Of a stretch of 64,000 bases of DNA, positions 33,101 to 45,509 are shown piece by piece; position 1 is the stretch's first letter; every line of letters begins with the position of its first letter. The DNA comes from Vitellaria paradoxa. Lineage: Eukaryota; Streptophyta; Magnoliopsida; Ericales; Sapotaceae. The notes below the pieces were generated by a model. The model had not been told where the DNA came from. It ran no database searches and was given only the letters and a program-made list of their open reading frames with translations. A program made the position numbers and the translations under genes. The stretch covers positions 55,208,690 to 55,272,689 of the forward strand of contig CM034236.1 of NCBI GenBank assembly GCA_019916065.1. The letters are read 5' to 3'.

Positions 33101-34430
33101 AGAAGATAATCCTTTATTTGAGCTTCCCCTTTTATCTACAGCAAATAAGAACGTGAACTAAAATTTAGAAGCAAATCTTGTTAAGGAATCAAATCAATAA
33201 ATGAATGGTATACATTTTTTCACTAATTCAGCACTAAAATACAAATCCATTAGCCAAGACAGCATACTGCACACATACATGTGTTTGACGTTAGTCTAGC
33301 GTATACTTGAGGACACCACAGTTATGGATTTGTAGTTTGTAGTAATAAAATTTTCTTTGTACACTAGTGTTTTTCCTTCTTCTCAAAAAGAAATCTTAAA
33401 CAAGAATATAAGCAACAAAAAGGATGCACTCAAGGACCCTAAAATAGCACACAATTACAAGACACACCTTCAGGAACACACCATAGAACTATTAACACTT
33501 TCATGCTAGGGACTTTAATACATAACACCCTTGACAATCACAAAGCTCACTGCTTGTGAAATGTAAGAAACTCTCCCATATTGGTAGTAGCAGTAAGTCA
33601 ACTATCAATAATCCACCTTTTTTTGGACAAGCATGAACTATCAACCATGCAAGAGCAAATCTCAACATGTCATTTCTTAGGTGAAATTTGTGAACAGTGT
33701 GATGCAATGATTGGTAGAAAAGTGATATACTCTACTCTGCCAAAGGGGATTTTAGAGCACACAGTTTTCTTAAGTTGTATAATAATCATTTTTGTTAGTC
33801 TCCTCACTTGCAAGGTAATCTCCTTTAGGACTCACCATGCCTGTTCTAGCATTGTACGGAAGTATCCACACAATAAAAGTTAAAGGTAAGATTCACAGAA
33901 CAAACAAATAAAAAGCTCAAGTGAGATTGGGCACAAGATAGCGTTGCTACTTCCATGTAGTTGGGAATTGGCTAAGCACACAGCAATGTCAATAATAAGC
34001 ATCACAATTTTTCCCTTTTTCTTCAGCCAAAAGGCAAAAATGAAATATGTTAAACCCTTATCAGAGTTCTCGTTGATCGTTGATTGCTCCTCGCAGCCAA
34101 ATTGAAAGCATATTTTGATTTTAAAAAGTCAGAAACGATTCATAAATGATAAAAAATAGACAAACTCAAGCAGCGATATAGGAATCAAAGACCAACTAAA
34201 CTCTTCAAAGTTTCTAAACAAATTACACAAAAATAGGAAAACGAAAAACACAGAGTTAAGAAAGAAAACCTGTAGAGCTCCTCAAAACTAAGGCCGCTAG
34301 CGTTGTGATTGTATATCTCGTGAATCGCATGCTCCAAAACCTTCCATGTCTTCTCGGCGTACTTCGGATCCACCACGACCCGATGCTTGAAGGCTTCTAT
34401 CTGAAAATTCCTCTTCTTCTGAGCACTCAT
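30152..34430 (-). CDS. CUL3: cullin-3, scaffold of BTB-type ubiquitin ligases
   Basis: Exons 34270-34430 and 30152-32195, joined through AG|GAATGC, give 734 residues, close to Arabidopsis CUL3A (732 from memory). CUL3 links BTB substrate adaptors (N-terminal helices) to RBX1 (C-terminal half) in nuclear and cytosolic E3 ligases. The start MSAQKKRNFQIEAFKHRVVV is at the usual place. N-terminal repeats span about residues 1-380. The cullin homology region includes EKYYKQHLAKRLLSGKTVSDDAE, GMFTDMK and LTTGSWPTQ. The neddylation motif IVRIMKSRR has its acceptor Lys at about 678. The protein ends in the usual RKLYRYLA. The two-exon layout with one 2.07-kb intron is typical of plant CUL3. It is convergent with the NRP gene. 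No defect is seen. Confidence 0.97.
32196..34269 (-). other. CUL3 intron
   Basis: A 2.07-kb intron with minus-strand donor CTACAG|GTTTTC and acceptor ATTCAG|GAATGC. Its small open frames in both directions carry no motif. No transposon or RNA gene was recognised within it. Confidence 0.75.
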
Positions 34431-35361
34431 CCTCTCCAATTCTCCAAAAGATTTCGCCCCCCAGTCAGAATCCCCCAAACCCTATTATGCCTCGATGATT
34501 CCAATCGCACTAACCTTTTTTTTTTCAATTAGGGTTCCAGATTTCTCTAGTTATTATATACTATAGATAAGAAAGTGGAACGACGGAGAGAAATTGGAAC
34601 GACGGAGACAGGTCGATGAAGGAATATGTGAATTATTTAGCTGAAGTATGGAAACAAATCATCGAAATCAAAATGACAACAAAGAGACGAATAAAAAATA
34701 TATATGCAATTTAACTTTTTTTCTATTTATTTATTTGTTTATATTATTATTATTAACCACCAACATCTATAAATGTACCGGGTGACATGGCATGCATCAT
34801 ATCAACGTGGTGGCGTCTCGCAATTCGTCATGTTATACGCTGTTGAGGCTGCGAAGTATGGCACCGACCGTTTACCTGATCGTTAAAAAACAATAATTTT
34901 ATAGTTTTATAAATATAATATATAAATCAAATATGGATAATTTTGACCTTTAAATTTTTAGGCACAAAAGTATTTTGAGAATTATAGAGATTATGAGGAT
35001 TGTTGGGAAGACAATAAAAATCATAAACCTTTTATGTCCGCAAAAAGTTGAAAAAAACTTTAATTTTTTAGTTTTCTTTTTTTTTTGCTTATGAGTATTT
35101 AAACTTTTTTTTTATCTAAAAGGTTAACTTATTTTCCGAGTTTGGAGTTAAAAAAATCAAAAATTAATATTAAAGTAATATAAAAATGACATGTGAAAAA
35201 ATTTTATTAGAAAAAAATTAAAAACTTTTAAAGTTTTTTTAAATTTTTAAAAAATTTTGAAACTCCAAATTCAACTGGACACATTTTTTACTTTTTTGAG
35301 GCTAAAAGTTAAAAAAAAGTAGCCTAAAAGCTGGTACCAAATAGAAACTTAGATATACATA
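34431..35361. other. CUL3 upstream region
   Basis: Immediately upstream of the CUL3 ATG is a 5'UTR-like stretch. An in-frame extension begins only with TTG and is not a start. Beyond about 34680 the DNA is AT-rich with long T/A runs and no gene. Confidence 0.4.
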
Positions 35362-35788
35362 GCCTATTTGGTGCAATGAAAAAATCGCTGAAAAACTCTA
35401 AAAATTTTTAAAATTCTCTAACATATTTTGTACTTCTCGTACTTCATCAAATAATTATAAATATATATATTTACATATTTCAATAATTTTTTTATAAACC
35501 CCAATAAATTTTTATAAACTCCAATAATATTTTACAAATCTAATAACTTTTTTACAAATTACAAAAATTTTTTACATCTTTCAATAAATTCTCACATAAA
35601 ACCGTTTTGACGGATCTAAAAAACTATTCGGACGATTTTTCTTTTCAATAAGCTGATGCAAAAGTCAAAAAATTTCACTATTAATCTCTAAAAAATGTGA
35701 TTTGGTAGTTGTGCTCCAAACGTAAAAAAATTACCTAAACCACATTTTTCGTTATTTTTTATTATTTTTCATTACATCAAATGCCCCC
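35362..35788. mobile_element. MITE with about 24-bp imperfect terminal inverted repeats
   Basis: The left end 'gcctatttggtgcaatgaaaaaat' pairs with the reverse complement of the right end 'ggggcatttgatgtaatgaaaaat'. The interior carries 'ccgttttgacggat' and a 'caaacgtaaaaaaattacctaaaccacattttt' block seen in other MITEs of this window. Non-coding, 427 bp. Confidence 0.55.
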
Positions 35789-35825
35789 ATATCGTCCAGG
35801 ATTACAACCATTAATAGGCATGTTA

Positions 35826-36211
35826 GAGGCTATTTGGACGATCAAAACTGAGCAAAAGTTAGAAAAAGTTGAGAATGTCAATCACTTTTTGATATTTGAA
35901 AAATCAACCAAAATTTATCAAAATAATACATTGGGACAGTGAAAAGCAAGCCATTACAACGGAACGTTCTAATAGTTTTGGTCAAAAACCAGTATGAAAA
36001 ACTAACAAATATTGACAAAAGTAAAAAACAATGCGTAACTTTTTACAGTTTTTTGTAACATTTTGTAAAAGTCTGTAAAATTTAAATTTAAAAATAAACG
36101 CATGAAAAACAAAAATGATAAAAGTTGGTAAAAGTATGTAAATATTTGTAACTTTTTGTAAAGGTAAATATTTGTAAATTTTAATGATTTTTTGCCCAAC
36201 CAAACGGGGCC
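35826..36211. mobile_element. MITE with TTA target duplication
   Basis: A 386-bp element starting GAGGCTATTTGG and ending CCAAACGGGGCC, flanked by TTA at 35823-35825 and 36212-36214. The interior is full of 'ttttgtaa' and 'gtaaaagt' words. Terminal sequence and 3-bp duplication suggest a PIF/Harbinger-type MITE. Confidence 0.6.
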
Positions 36212-37559
36212 TTAAAATTGATTATTAAAATTTAATTTATAAAATTTAAATAATATAGTAATTTAATTAATTGTGAAAATCTCATAACACTAAATATATA
36301 ATAACTAATGTGGGTGCACACACTGTTAATGATTTTTTTAAATAAATACATTTTTTAATTTTAAATAAATTGACAAATGAATTTAAAATAAAAAATATCG
36401 AAACACTTATTAAAAAAAAAGAAATTTAAAACTAACTAAATTGTATTTAAGTAAATAATTTGTAATTAAGTGAAATTTAAAAAAGATAAAAAAAATGTAA
36501 AGGTATCAGGTAGTTAAAAAAAGGCATTTAAAGAGTACTAACAAATGTAAATTTAAATTTACTTAATCAAGTGGTAGTTATAAGACTAGGATATAAACGG
36601 ATCAAGTTATTCAGGAGCTATTCAAGTTCGACTCAAAAAAAGTTCGAGTTTAGTTTGGAATTAAAATAAGCTCAAATCAAGCTATTTGTTCCTTATTTAT
36701 ATTTAAGCCCTGGTGGTCACTATTTCGAGTTTTTTCAAGACTACTAGAGATTCATTCAGTCATTAATTTAGGATCCTAAGGGATTAGTCGAGGTGCACGC
36801 AAGTTAGTTCAGACACCTTAAGATATCAAAAATAAAAAAAAAAATTCAAGTTCGAACTTGAGTTTAGAAAAACTCACGAGCTTGCTTTATATATATTATT
36901 ATATGTTTTTATAATATTTTATTTATTATATTTTAGATTAAGACGATGTCATTTTAATTTAATCAAACTATTCGCGAACTAATATCGAGTCTAACTCAAG
37001 TCTATATAAAAATACAAACTGAGTTCGAATAAATCAAAACTTAGCTCTACTTATTTCACTCCTAGTAAGACTTAGATACACAACATTTTTTTATATGTTA
37101 TAAATTATTTATTTATTAATTCACTTAAATGTTTGAAACTTGAATATTTATACTTCATATAAATAAACAATCTCAATTCCTATTTACATTTATTCGCTTT
37201 CTTAACAAAAGGTAAAGATTGATTCAATCCAACGATGGAGATTATATCTCGAGAATCATCTACTAAAATATCTAAGATATTTACAATACCTATAGAGAGT
37301 TTTACAATTCTCTACAATATTTAATACATTTTCTATAAACTCTCTAGTTTTTTTAAATATTCTAGTTTATAATATTTACAATTATCTAAAATATTCGAAA
37401 CACTTCTTAATAATTCCTTTCGTTTGTATAATATTATAGAGAAACCTAAAGTATTCAAAGTGACTTTTAAAAAATTTCAAACCACACTAAAAAATTTTAA
37501 AACCCTATAGAGCACTCCAAACTATTTTTAGATACTCCAGGACACCATAATCAAATAAT
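36212..37559. other. AT-rich intergenic DNA
   Basis: No gene seen. Near 36600-37060 are phrases such as 'aagttcgagtttag' and 'cgagtctaactcaagtc', often found in decayed plant transposons, but no boundaries could be set. Confidence 0.4.
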
Positions 37560-38399
37560 ATATGTGACTCAGAATGTTTAGTTTGGAATGTTTGAGGGAT
37601 TTATTTTTATTAACAGAATATATATACGGAAGTAATAATGTGATATTAATTGTTGATTTTAATGAATTGTTATGTTGATATGATAATAATAAAGATAAAA
37701 GGAAATGTGAATGATATTGTAATTGCGCAGTTGACAGATACTCGAGAAAATAGGAAAGGTACAGAAGTTACCCTTGAGTTGAGAAACCCTAAACCTGCAC
37801 AAGGTTGGTATTCATGCCAGTAGATCAGTAGCCTACAACGATGATCATTATCTAGCTAATCGTGGCCATCGGGTCTGGACTCATGAACAACGTTATTATA
37901 TAGTATTTGCCCCATGATTGTGATGATTGTGATGTGATGGTAAAGAGATAAATAAAAGATAATAATTGGATCATTTTTAAGATTTATATTGATGTATGTT
38001 TTGATGTTGGAATACGCGGCGACGTGAGCTTTATGAGTTATTGATATGAAATTACAACTAATCTAATTTTTGTGTGTATATCATATATGTTGTTATTATG
38101 CATCATAAGCGTAAGTGGATTAGTGATCACGTCCCTACAAACTGTAGTACAGGTACAAAATTTGGTAATCTAAATAGGCAGCTTGGAGAGACTTAAGTAT
38201 GCATTATTGGAGCAGACTTTTGTTTAATATTAGTAATTGTATAATTAATTTAGATTTTATTTGATATGGTTGTAAGGCTATAAGGCCAAATTTTTACTTT
38301 GGGTTTAGTTAGAGCACTTTCATCAGAGATTGGGTATTATTGCACATGGTTTGTGATTCATTTGCTTACTCATCGGGTCACGAGATTCGGGGCGTGACA
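37560..38399 (+). mobile_element. probable solo LTR or LTR fragment of a gypsy element
   Basis: The segment is less AT-rich than its surroundings. It contains 'aagcgtaagtggattagtgatcacgtccc' and ends 'gggtcacgagattcggggcgtgaca'. An end of the type TTCGGGGCGTGACA is characteristic of LTRs of the Tekay/Del group of plant gypsy elements. The left border is approximate (perhaps TGTGACTC near 37564), and no target duplication or internal region was found. Confidence 0.5.
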
Positions 38400-39608
38400 A
38401 TTTTTTACAAATAACAACATAAAATATAAGCAAATGCCAAATTAAATGCATGGTTTAATTGAAAAAAGATGTTAATAATTAAAGGGATCATTAATTGAGT
38501 TTTGCCATTAACAAAATCTATTCTAACATTATCGCCACCCCAACAAAAATAGGTGAAATTAAAGGGAAAGTGAAAAAAGAATTCCTTAATTTATATATTT
38601 TTTATTCGTTCTAAATTAAAAAATCAAACATGAAAGTGGAATAAAATTTTATTTCTTTCAATTTATATTCTTTCCAAATCATACTAGCATAAGTATTTTT
38701 TATTTTCAACTGTTTTTAATGAAAATAATTTTTGCTTGCAAAAAAATTAGTCGTAATTTTGGTTATAATTTTTTTTAAATAATTCTTTTGTGTTTTTAAA
38801 AATATTTTTTAAAATTTGTTTTTGAAAAATATTTACACAGTAATAAATTGTAGCTTCATCAAAAGAAAATATTATTAAAAAGGAAAATTTATCTTTAAAT
38901 GATTGCAATAATATTTTGGTAAAGAAAGATATATTGCAGAAAGGTATAAACAAATAACAAATAATAAAAGAACAACGATTAGTTTTGAATGGCATTTGTA
39001 ATTAAATGGCATTTCGAATGGATAAAAAATTGTAAAAGTAGTGGGTGATTAAAAAGGACATTTAAGGAATACTAAAATATACAAAATTAAAGTTACTCAA
39101 TTGAGTCATAGTTATTAATTTTTTTATTTTCATAAAAAAGTATTAATAATTGTGAGAAGTTAAAGAATATTAATGAAAAAAAAAAGTAAAAAGTTTCACT
39201 AAATTTAAGATTTCATTAAGTTTGAAGTTCCACCAAATGTTCCCATTGTTTCACCAATATAATAGTATAGATTATGTTTATGGATATTTTACAATAGAAA
39301 GTTTAAAAAGAATAAAAATATTATCGTTGTTTATATTATATATTTTTATATTTTCTCCCTCTTACATGTCCATTCATTTTGGATTTTGAATTTTTTTTTA
39401 GTTCATTCTTTTTTGACCTTTAGAGCTAATTTTTTGATTCGTACTCATATAATTGTGAAAATGTCGCAATTACTATATTTCACTCCAAAAAAAAGTGATA
39501 GTTTTATAATTCGTCCTGTAAATAAAAAAATTAAATTTTATAAAAATTTATATAAATTTTGTTTTAGAGTTCCAAACACACCATATCAATGCTAAAAATA
39601 CATACGAA
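38400..39608. other. AT-rich intergenic DNA downstream of the PPR gene
   Basis: Long A/T runs and MITE-like words ('aattcgtcctgtaaataaaaaaat', 'gagttccaaacacacca' near 39565-39585). No coding sequence. The part next to 39609 is presumably the 3'UTR of the PPR gene. Confidence 0.4.
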
Positions 39609-41477
39609 TCATCCATGTGCCCAGGGCAATATGTGATTTCTGTTCATCTCTACCCAACTGGAAGCAGGAATTTTCTTTACATCCCTTGTTTCCATTAGTT
39701 CTCTCAGCATACCCACACTATCCCAATTGCTCAAACAAGCAAGCATGTTAGAAACCAACACATAAGTTGAAGGATCTTCTTTGTCTAGATCTAACGCATG
39801 CTCTGCTGCGCGCACTGCAGTTTCCGTGTCCCCATGAACTTGGCAAGCTCCAAGCAACGTCTGCCATATCAGCGCACCTGCTCGAAATGGCATTCTTTGT
39901 ATCAACTCCTCAGCCTCCTTGATACGCCCAGCACGACCAAGGAGGTCTACCATGCATGTATAGTGATCTTCAGCAGGCGAGACTCCATAGTCTCTGCTCA
40001 TGGAAGAGAAATGCTTTAGACCTTCATCAATGAACCCTCCTTGGCTACACGCGTAAAGAAGACAGATGAAGGTAACATGATTAGGCTGCACGCCGGCGAG
40101 TGTCATCTCATCAAATATCTCGAGAGCTTTCCTAGCATGCCCGTTTTGTGCATAACCCATCATCATCGCTGTCCATGACACAACAGATCGGTCGTCCATT
40201 GACTGGAAAACCTCCACTGCGCCATCCATGCATCCACATTTTGCATACATATCCAGTAGAGCATTATCCACGCAAACATCAGCATCTTCCTCACCCAGTT
40301 TGATTCTCAAGCCATGAATTTTTTTCCCTTCCTCTAAAGATAACAAATTAGCACAGGCATTGAGGGCAGTGGCCAGAGTGAACTTGTTGGGCCTCACACT
40401 CTTCGTCCTCATTTCTTCAATAACTTCAAGCGCTTCCTTTGGTTTTCCACAACTTATGCACCCAGCAGCCAACTGAGTCCAAGACCAGACATCTGTCGAA
40501 GGAATTTCCTCAAATGCTTTGTACCCATCATTGAAGTTCAAATTTTTCATATACATATCAACCAAAGAATTTCGCACACACATCTCACTCCCATAACCAG
40601 ACTTGACAAGTTTAGCGTGCACTTGCATGCCCAATTTAGCATCAGAAAGAACTGCCAACGCAGCAAGTACACTTGCGAATGTGAAGTTATCAGGCTTGAT
40701 TCCCTCATAATTCATCCTACACAAAAAACCCAGGACTTCCGAGTTACAAGATAACTGCAAGTACCCAGCAATCATCACGTTCCAAGACACAATGTCCTTG
40801 TTTAGACAATTGTCAAATGCTTGTAAAGCCTCTTCCAATTCATTTTGTCGTATCAGAGCTGTCAGAAATGCATTCAGCAGAAAAACATTGGATTCAAATC
40901 CAGACCGGACAATCAGCGCATAAATTTGACGGGTGAAATGATATGAACTCTGGCAAAAGGAGCAGGCCCGAAGGGCACTGACGAAAGTAAACTCGTTGTG
41001 CTTGACTCCTTCCCGGTGCATGCGCCAGAACAGAGATAGCGCATCCCCAGAATAGCCATTGCGGACGAAGCCCGCAAGGAGCAAAGTCCACGACACCACG
41101 TTCTTCTGAGGCATTTCATCAAATAGGTGGAGACCGCTTCGTAGATCACCACATTTAAGGTACAGATTAAGGAGGTGATTGAGGAGAAAGAGGGTAGAGG
41201 AAGGTACAGCAGCTTTGAAGAGTTTGGCATGAATTGCTTTGCCGTGGAGTAAGGCGGCGGCGGGGGAGGAAGAGGAAGCTTCTACGCATCGCCGCAACAG
41301 ATTCGAGTAATGACGATGTTGATGTTGTTGGCCTGTTGCCGCAGAAGAGCATCTAGGTCTGGACACGGTGAGAAGCAACCCACAAAATAAAGTTGCTCCA
41401 ACGAAGGATGAAGGTGAAGACGGCAAAAGTGGTCTCTGGCTCCTCCACCACCTCCAGCTGAGTTGGGGAAGCAGCAT
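39609..41477 (-). CDS. PLS-class pentatricopeptide repeat protein, short E-type C-terminus
   Basis: An intronless 622-residue reading frame from an ATG. The first 55 or so residues are rich in Arg, Ser, Leu and Ala with almost no acidic residues, as in an organelle-targeting presequence. About ten PLS-type repeats follow, e.g. LFDEMPQKNVVSWTLLLAGFVRNG, AFDNCLNKDIVSWNVMIAGY, MYAKCGCMDGAVEVFQSM and MTLAGVQPNHVTFICLLYACS. Such proteins bind specific organellar RNAs; PLS types usually guide C-to-U editing. The E-type region (GALIWQTLLGACQVHG, PSTYVLVSNMLA) ends at PASSWVEMNRNHILPWAHG. It stops just past the SWVEM motif, and no DYW domain follows. The target is unknown. Lack of introns is normal for this family. 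Confidence 0.9.
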   Translation of the reverse strand: MLLPQLSWRWWRSQRPLLPSSPSSFVGATLFCGLLLTVSRPRCSSAATGQQHQHRHYSNLLRRCVEASSSSPAAALLHGKAIHAKLFKAAVPSSTLFLLNHLLNLYLKCGDLRSGLHLFDEMPQKNVVSWTLLLAGFVRNGYSGDALSLFWRMHREGVKHNEFTFVSALRACSFCQSSYHFTRQIYALIVRSGFESNVFLLNAFLTALIRQNELEEALQAFDNCLNKDIVSWNVMIAGYLQLSCNSEVLGFLCRMNYEGIKPDNFTFASVLAALAVLSDAKLGMQVHAKLVKSGYGSEMCVRNSLVDMYMKNLNFNDGYKAFEEIPSTDVWSWTQLAAGCISCGKPKEALEVIEEMRTKSVRPNKFTLATALNACANLLSLEEGKKIHGLRIKLGEEDADVCVDNALLDMYAKCGCMDGAVEVFQSMDDRSVVSWTAMMMGYAQNGHARKALEIFDEMTLAGVQPNHVTFICLLYACSQGGFIDEGLKHFSSMSRDYGVSPAEDHYTCMVDLLGRAGRIKEAEELIQRMPFRAGALIWQTLLGACQVHGDTETAVRAAEHALDLDKEDPSTYVLVSNMLACLSNWDSVGMLRELMETRDVKKIPASSWVEMNRNHILPWAHG

Positions 41478-44429
41478 ATGCCTGGCAGAGTTCGACGTTT
41501 GACCATCTGTTTTGACCCTTAAATATGTGTTTTTTTTTTTTTTTTTGGTTTACACACACACACAAAATAATAAAAAAAAAACAAAATTAAAAAATAAAAA
41601 AACTCACTTGCGCCAATTTTTTTCAATATTTTTTTTCCCATCCAAACGCTGCCATTACCTCAGCTCTACGTTCTATGCTTTTAAAGATGTAGCTGTGCGA
41701 CACTGTAATTGAAAAATAAAAAATAAAAAATAAAAGGTACTGAGTCAAGTTCCGCGGAAAGAGTTGCAGCAATTTTAGTGAACAATAATGATGTGTTTAA
41801 AGTGATAAAAAGTAAGGTAATTTATAAGTTTGTAATTTATATAGTGAGATAAAAAATAAATAATTTTTAAAAATTTTCAAATATTTTTAAAATTTTTTAA
41901 CGTTTTTTAGTGTACAAAACTCACTTGAAAATAAAAAAATTAATAAAATAAAGATAAATAAAAATTGGCTACTGGTTTTCAAACTAAACAGGCTCGCGAG
42001 GATGGACTTAGAAAATTTGAGGGCTAAGGATGAAATATTTGATGAGATTTATCTTAAGAAAAAAAAAAATCTCCTAGAAAGAGTTTTGGATGTATATTGA
42101 AATTAAAATAAAACTATGAAATCGAATTACTGTGGAGGCCTATCTAAAAAAAATTTATTAAATGAATTGATGAGACCTATCTAACAAAAAAAATTCTACT
42201 AAAAGAATTCTAAATGCATTTTGTCTATAATACTAAAATAATGTATTTTCTCTTTTCCTTCACTCCAATTTCAAGTCACAAAACTTTATTTCTTTATCTT
42301 ACATCGTCAAAAAATTAGAACTTACTTTTTCTTTTTTCTATAAAAGCACTAGATTTATGACATGTGATTTTAATAAATATAAAAAAACTCATAAGTTTTA
42401 AAAGAAACCCACTTGCTTAAGTTTTGAAAAATGACCCACTTGAACTCATGAGTTTCAAAAAAGAACTTACTTTGCTTATAATTCAATGTAGTTGTAAAAC
42501 TTAAATATTTCAAATATGTTAGTAATTAATTTTAAAATACAATAAAAATAGAATTAAATAAAAGAGCACAAAAAACTTTAATAATAATTAAGTTATTTCT
42601 CTTAATATTTTTAAATTTTTAAATTACTAATTATTAATTAGGCTGAGAAGTAGTATTTCTTAAATAATTTTAAATATAAATCGATCACATTAACTATATT
42701 TGTTTTATTTTATAAAGTACATATGATTAATAATAATATTTTTTTATTTGAATTATTTTTATAAAAGCAATTAAGAATTTTTTATCAAAATTTACATAGC
42801 ACTTTATATATTCATCATTTACCTTTTTTATTTTTATAAATCTTTAAATAAAATTAGTTTTGGAAGTGATTTTTTCAAAATTTTAATTTTAAATTTAAAT
42901 TAGTGACCTTATTTTTATTAATTAATAATAATATTTTTAATTTAAGTCATTTCTATGAAATCAAACGAAAAATTATTATTGAATCCTACGTGATACCATC
43001 CATTTTACCATTCTATTTTTTCTATTTCCAATCTTTTGAGTAAAATATAAATACATACTTTCCTATTGGCATTTTCCAATCTTTTGAGTTAAATTTAAAT
43101 ATATACTTTCCTATTGGTTCGTATTGTCACAAAAGTTACATATTTAAATAATTAATTAAACTTGAAAGAAAAAATTAATTAAATTTAAAAAAATATAACT
43201 ATTCTTATAATAACAACTCTTAGTATACTTTAGATTTAAAAAAAAAAAAGCCGCTTATCATTGATTAGGTATGGAAGTTTTTAAATATTAATTAGGATTC
43301 AAAGTAATTTTTTAATTTAATTTTAAAATTAAATTAGTCATGTTGACCACCAGATTAAAAACATAATTAATAATACTCAGTATTTGGGTTATTTTTATAA
43401 AGTACAACATACAATTAACAAAAATAATATTTTTAGTTTGAGTTATTATTATAAAACTAGTCAAAAATTAATTTAATAAAATTAAGATTAATAGCATTGT
43501 TAAATCAAGCTAATTTTACAAAATGAGTAAAGAATTCAAAAATAAAAACATATATTTTAATTAACAAACAATTTGAAATGAAAAGATATTATGTAAATTA
43601 GATAAGTGCATGATTTAATATATATTTTAGAATAACTTTTAATTTTTAAGATTGGGTCGAATTAAAATTTAGTAAAACATAAACTTTTTGTATTTATATG
43701 AAAACCCAATATTAATTACCAAAAAAAAAACCCAATATTATCAAATCTATCGAGACACTAACATTAACACATAAAAAATAACTCAAAAATTATATGAAAT
43801 TATGCAACTTTCTTTAAAATTATATTTATCTAAAAAAATTATTATAGAATTCCGTGCATGGCACTAATCAACTGTGGAGTCGAATTGTTGCGAAGCATTT
43901 AGTTTTGAAAAAAAAAATGATATGGCTTTTAATATTACTTTTTAAAATAAAAAATCAAAGAAATTGTTGTGAACCTGGGTTTTATGAAATAGATTAAAAG
44001 TTTAAATTTCAATAATAAATATCATAATATAAGAAAAAGATTTTATGAGTTGAAATTCACAAAACTGAATTGCATGAAAAAGACCAAAAGTTTAGATTTC
44101 ATTAATAAATATCATTATATATAGGAAAAAGATTTTACTGGTTCAAATTCTCAAGGTGAGAAGCAATAGAAGACCACGCTAGTAAAGATATTATGGGAAT
44201 GTAAAACTTTTAAGTTGTGTATTGGAATTCTCGAGGTGGAAAGCAATAGAAGACCATGCTAGAAGAGATATTACGGGAATATAAAAATTTTAAATTAGAC
44301 TTATGGGAGCTTGAAATTATTTAATTAAGTTTTGTTCATTAATTAATGATGAATTTAAAAACACAATTACGTTTGATTTAAAATTACAATTATCAGTTTC
44401 ACGTTGATTAACGCATGAGTTTTACTTTA
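41478..44429. other. AT-rich intergenic DNA
   Basis: Upstream of the PPR gene. Contains a poly-T run and a short (CA)n at about 41530-41570. A MITE-like piece near 41790-41990 has 'gtgtttaaagtgataaaaagt' at one end and 'ttttcaaactaaacagg' at the other. Low-complexity AT DNA makes up the rest. No gene or RNA was seen. Confidence 0.45.
43986..44303. repeat. two adjacent local duplications
   Basis: First pair: 'aaaagttta(a/g)atttca-taataaatatcat' with following 'gaaaaagatttta', at about 43990-44058 and 44078-44150. Second pair: 'aggtg(a/g)(g/a)aagcaatagaagacca(c/t)gctag', at about 44154-44222 and 44233-44303. Both are diverged, non-coding tandem duplications. Confidence 0.65.
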
Positions 44430-45134
44430 GGCCCCGATTGGATTAGGGTAAAACTCCCCTCCAAAGTTTTTACCCCCTCATAATGGTGGGTCCTACCTCT
44501 TTGCCATGGTTTGGCAACACTTTTCTTCCCTCTCTTCCCCCCTCTTAGTTTTACCCCCCTCTCCATTTTCTCCCCTGTGGGGGATAATTTTTAGGCACCC
44601 TAAAAGTTAGCCAAAAATTATTCCCCTTTAAGTGGGAAGTTTTTGACGTTTTTAACCATCGTTAATAGTATTGTTAACTTGATTAAAATAAATATAATGC
44701 TAGTAAAAAAATAATAGATAGGCCAACAAGTCAAAATAAATATAATTAAAAAAAATTAGATAATAACCAATCATTCAAAAGTACATATTTAAAAAAAAGT
44801 TTTTTAAATAAATTTATAAAAAATTAAATTTTCAAAGAAATAAATAATATAACTTCAAATTGTCCAAAAATAATTAAATAGAGTGGGTTTTGTAATTTAA
44901 TATTTAATTTAATGAGTAAACAAGTTTGGGGCACCACAAGGGGCAAAAGAGTCATTTGACTGATTTTTCTATCATTCACCCCCTCTTATTTATAAAATAT
45001 CCAAACTAAGTTAAAAGTTATCCACTCCATAAACATCACATTAATGTGGACAAATCCTCTAAAAATAATATCCCTCTTATTTTATACGCCATTTAAAACT
45101 TATCCCCCTAAAATTTTAACACCATCGAATCGGA
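44430..45134. mobile_element. 705-bp MITE with TTA duplication
   Basis: The left end is GGCCCCGATTGGATTAGGGT. The right end, reverse-complemented, is TCCGATTCGATGGTGTTAAAA. The first 160 bases and the last 130 hold mirrored 'cccct...tttta' blocks. TTA flanks both sides (44427-44429 and 45135-45137). The interior is AT-rich and non-coding. Confidence 0.6.
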
Positions 45135-45509
45135 TTATAAAGGCGGAGGCTAATATTGTTAATTAGATATCTCGCGTGCACGTATTTGATCAATCGAGAT
45201 CATATCACGATGATCAGGTGGAATACGGTTAAGTAATTTCGTACTCCGTCCACGTGCAACGATTCCTGCCGTACTTTGAACCATCGCTTCCCAGCTCTCC
45301 TAAAATTAGGCTGCTAAGCCATAAACCTACCAAAATCCATGCAAATTAAAAAAAAAAAAAAAAAAGTTGAGTTTGACTGGCACTCTCAACATCGGATAAT
45401 AACGCCCAATTCCCAAACGACACGCCATTACTATATATGTTGTTTAAATTAGCAATTTAAATCGTATTGCAAATAATACTTGGCCCAATATCTCACGCTC
45501 AAATGTCAG

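Noticed and set aside
34431..34478. Longer N-terminus for CUL3 (16 extra residues in frame)
   Set aside because: The extension begins with TTG, not ATG; the ATG at 34430 matches the usual cullin-3 start.
36590..37060. Transposon with 'aagttcgag' words
   Set aside because: No ends, duplication or coding remnant could be defined.
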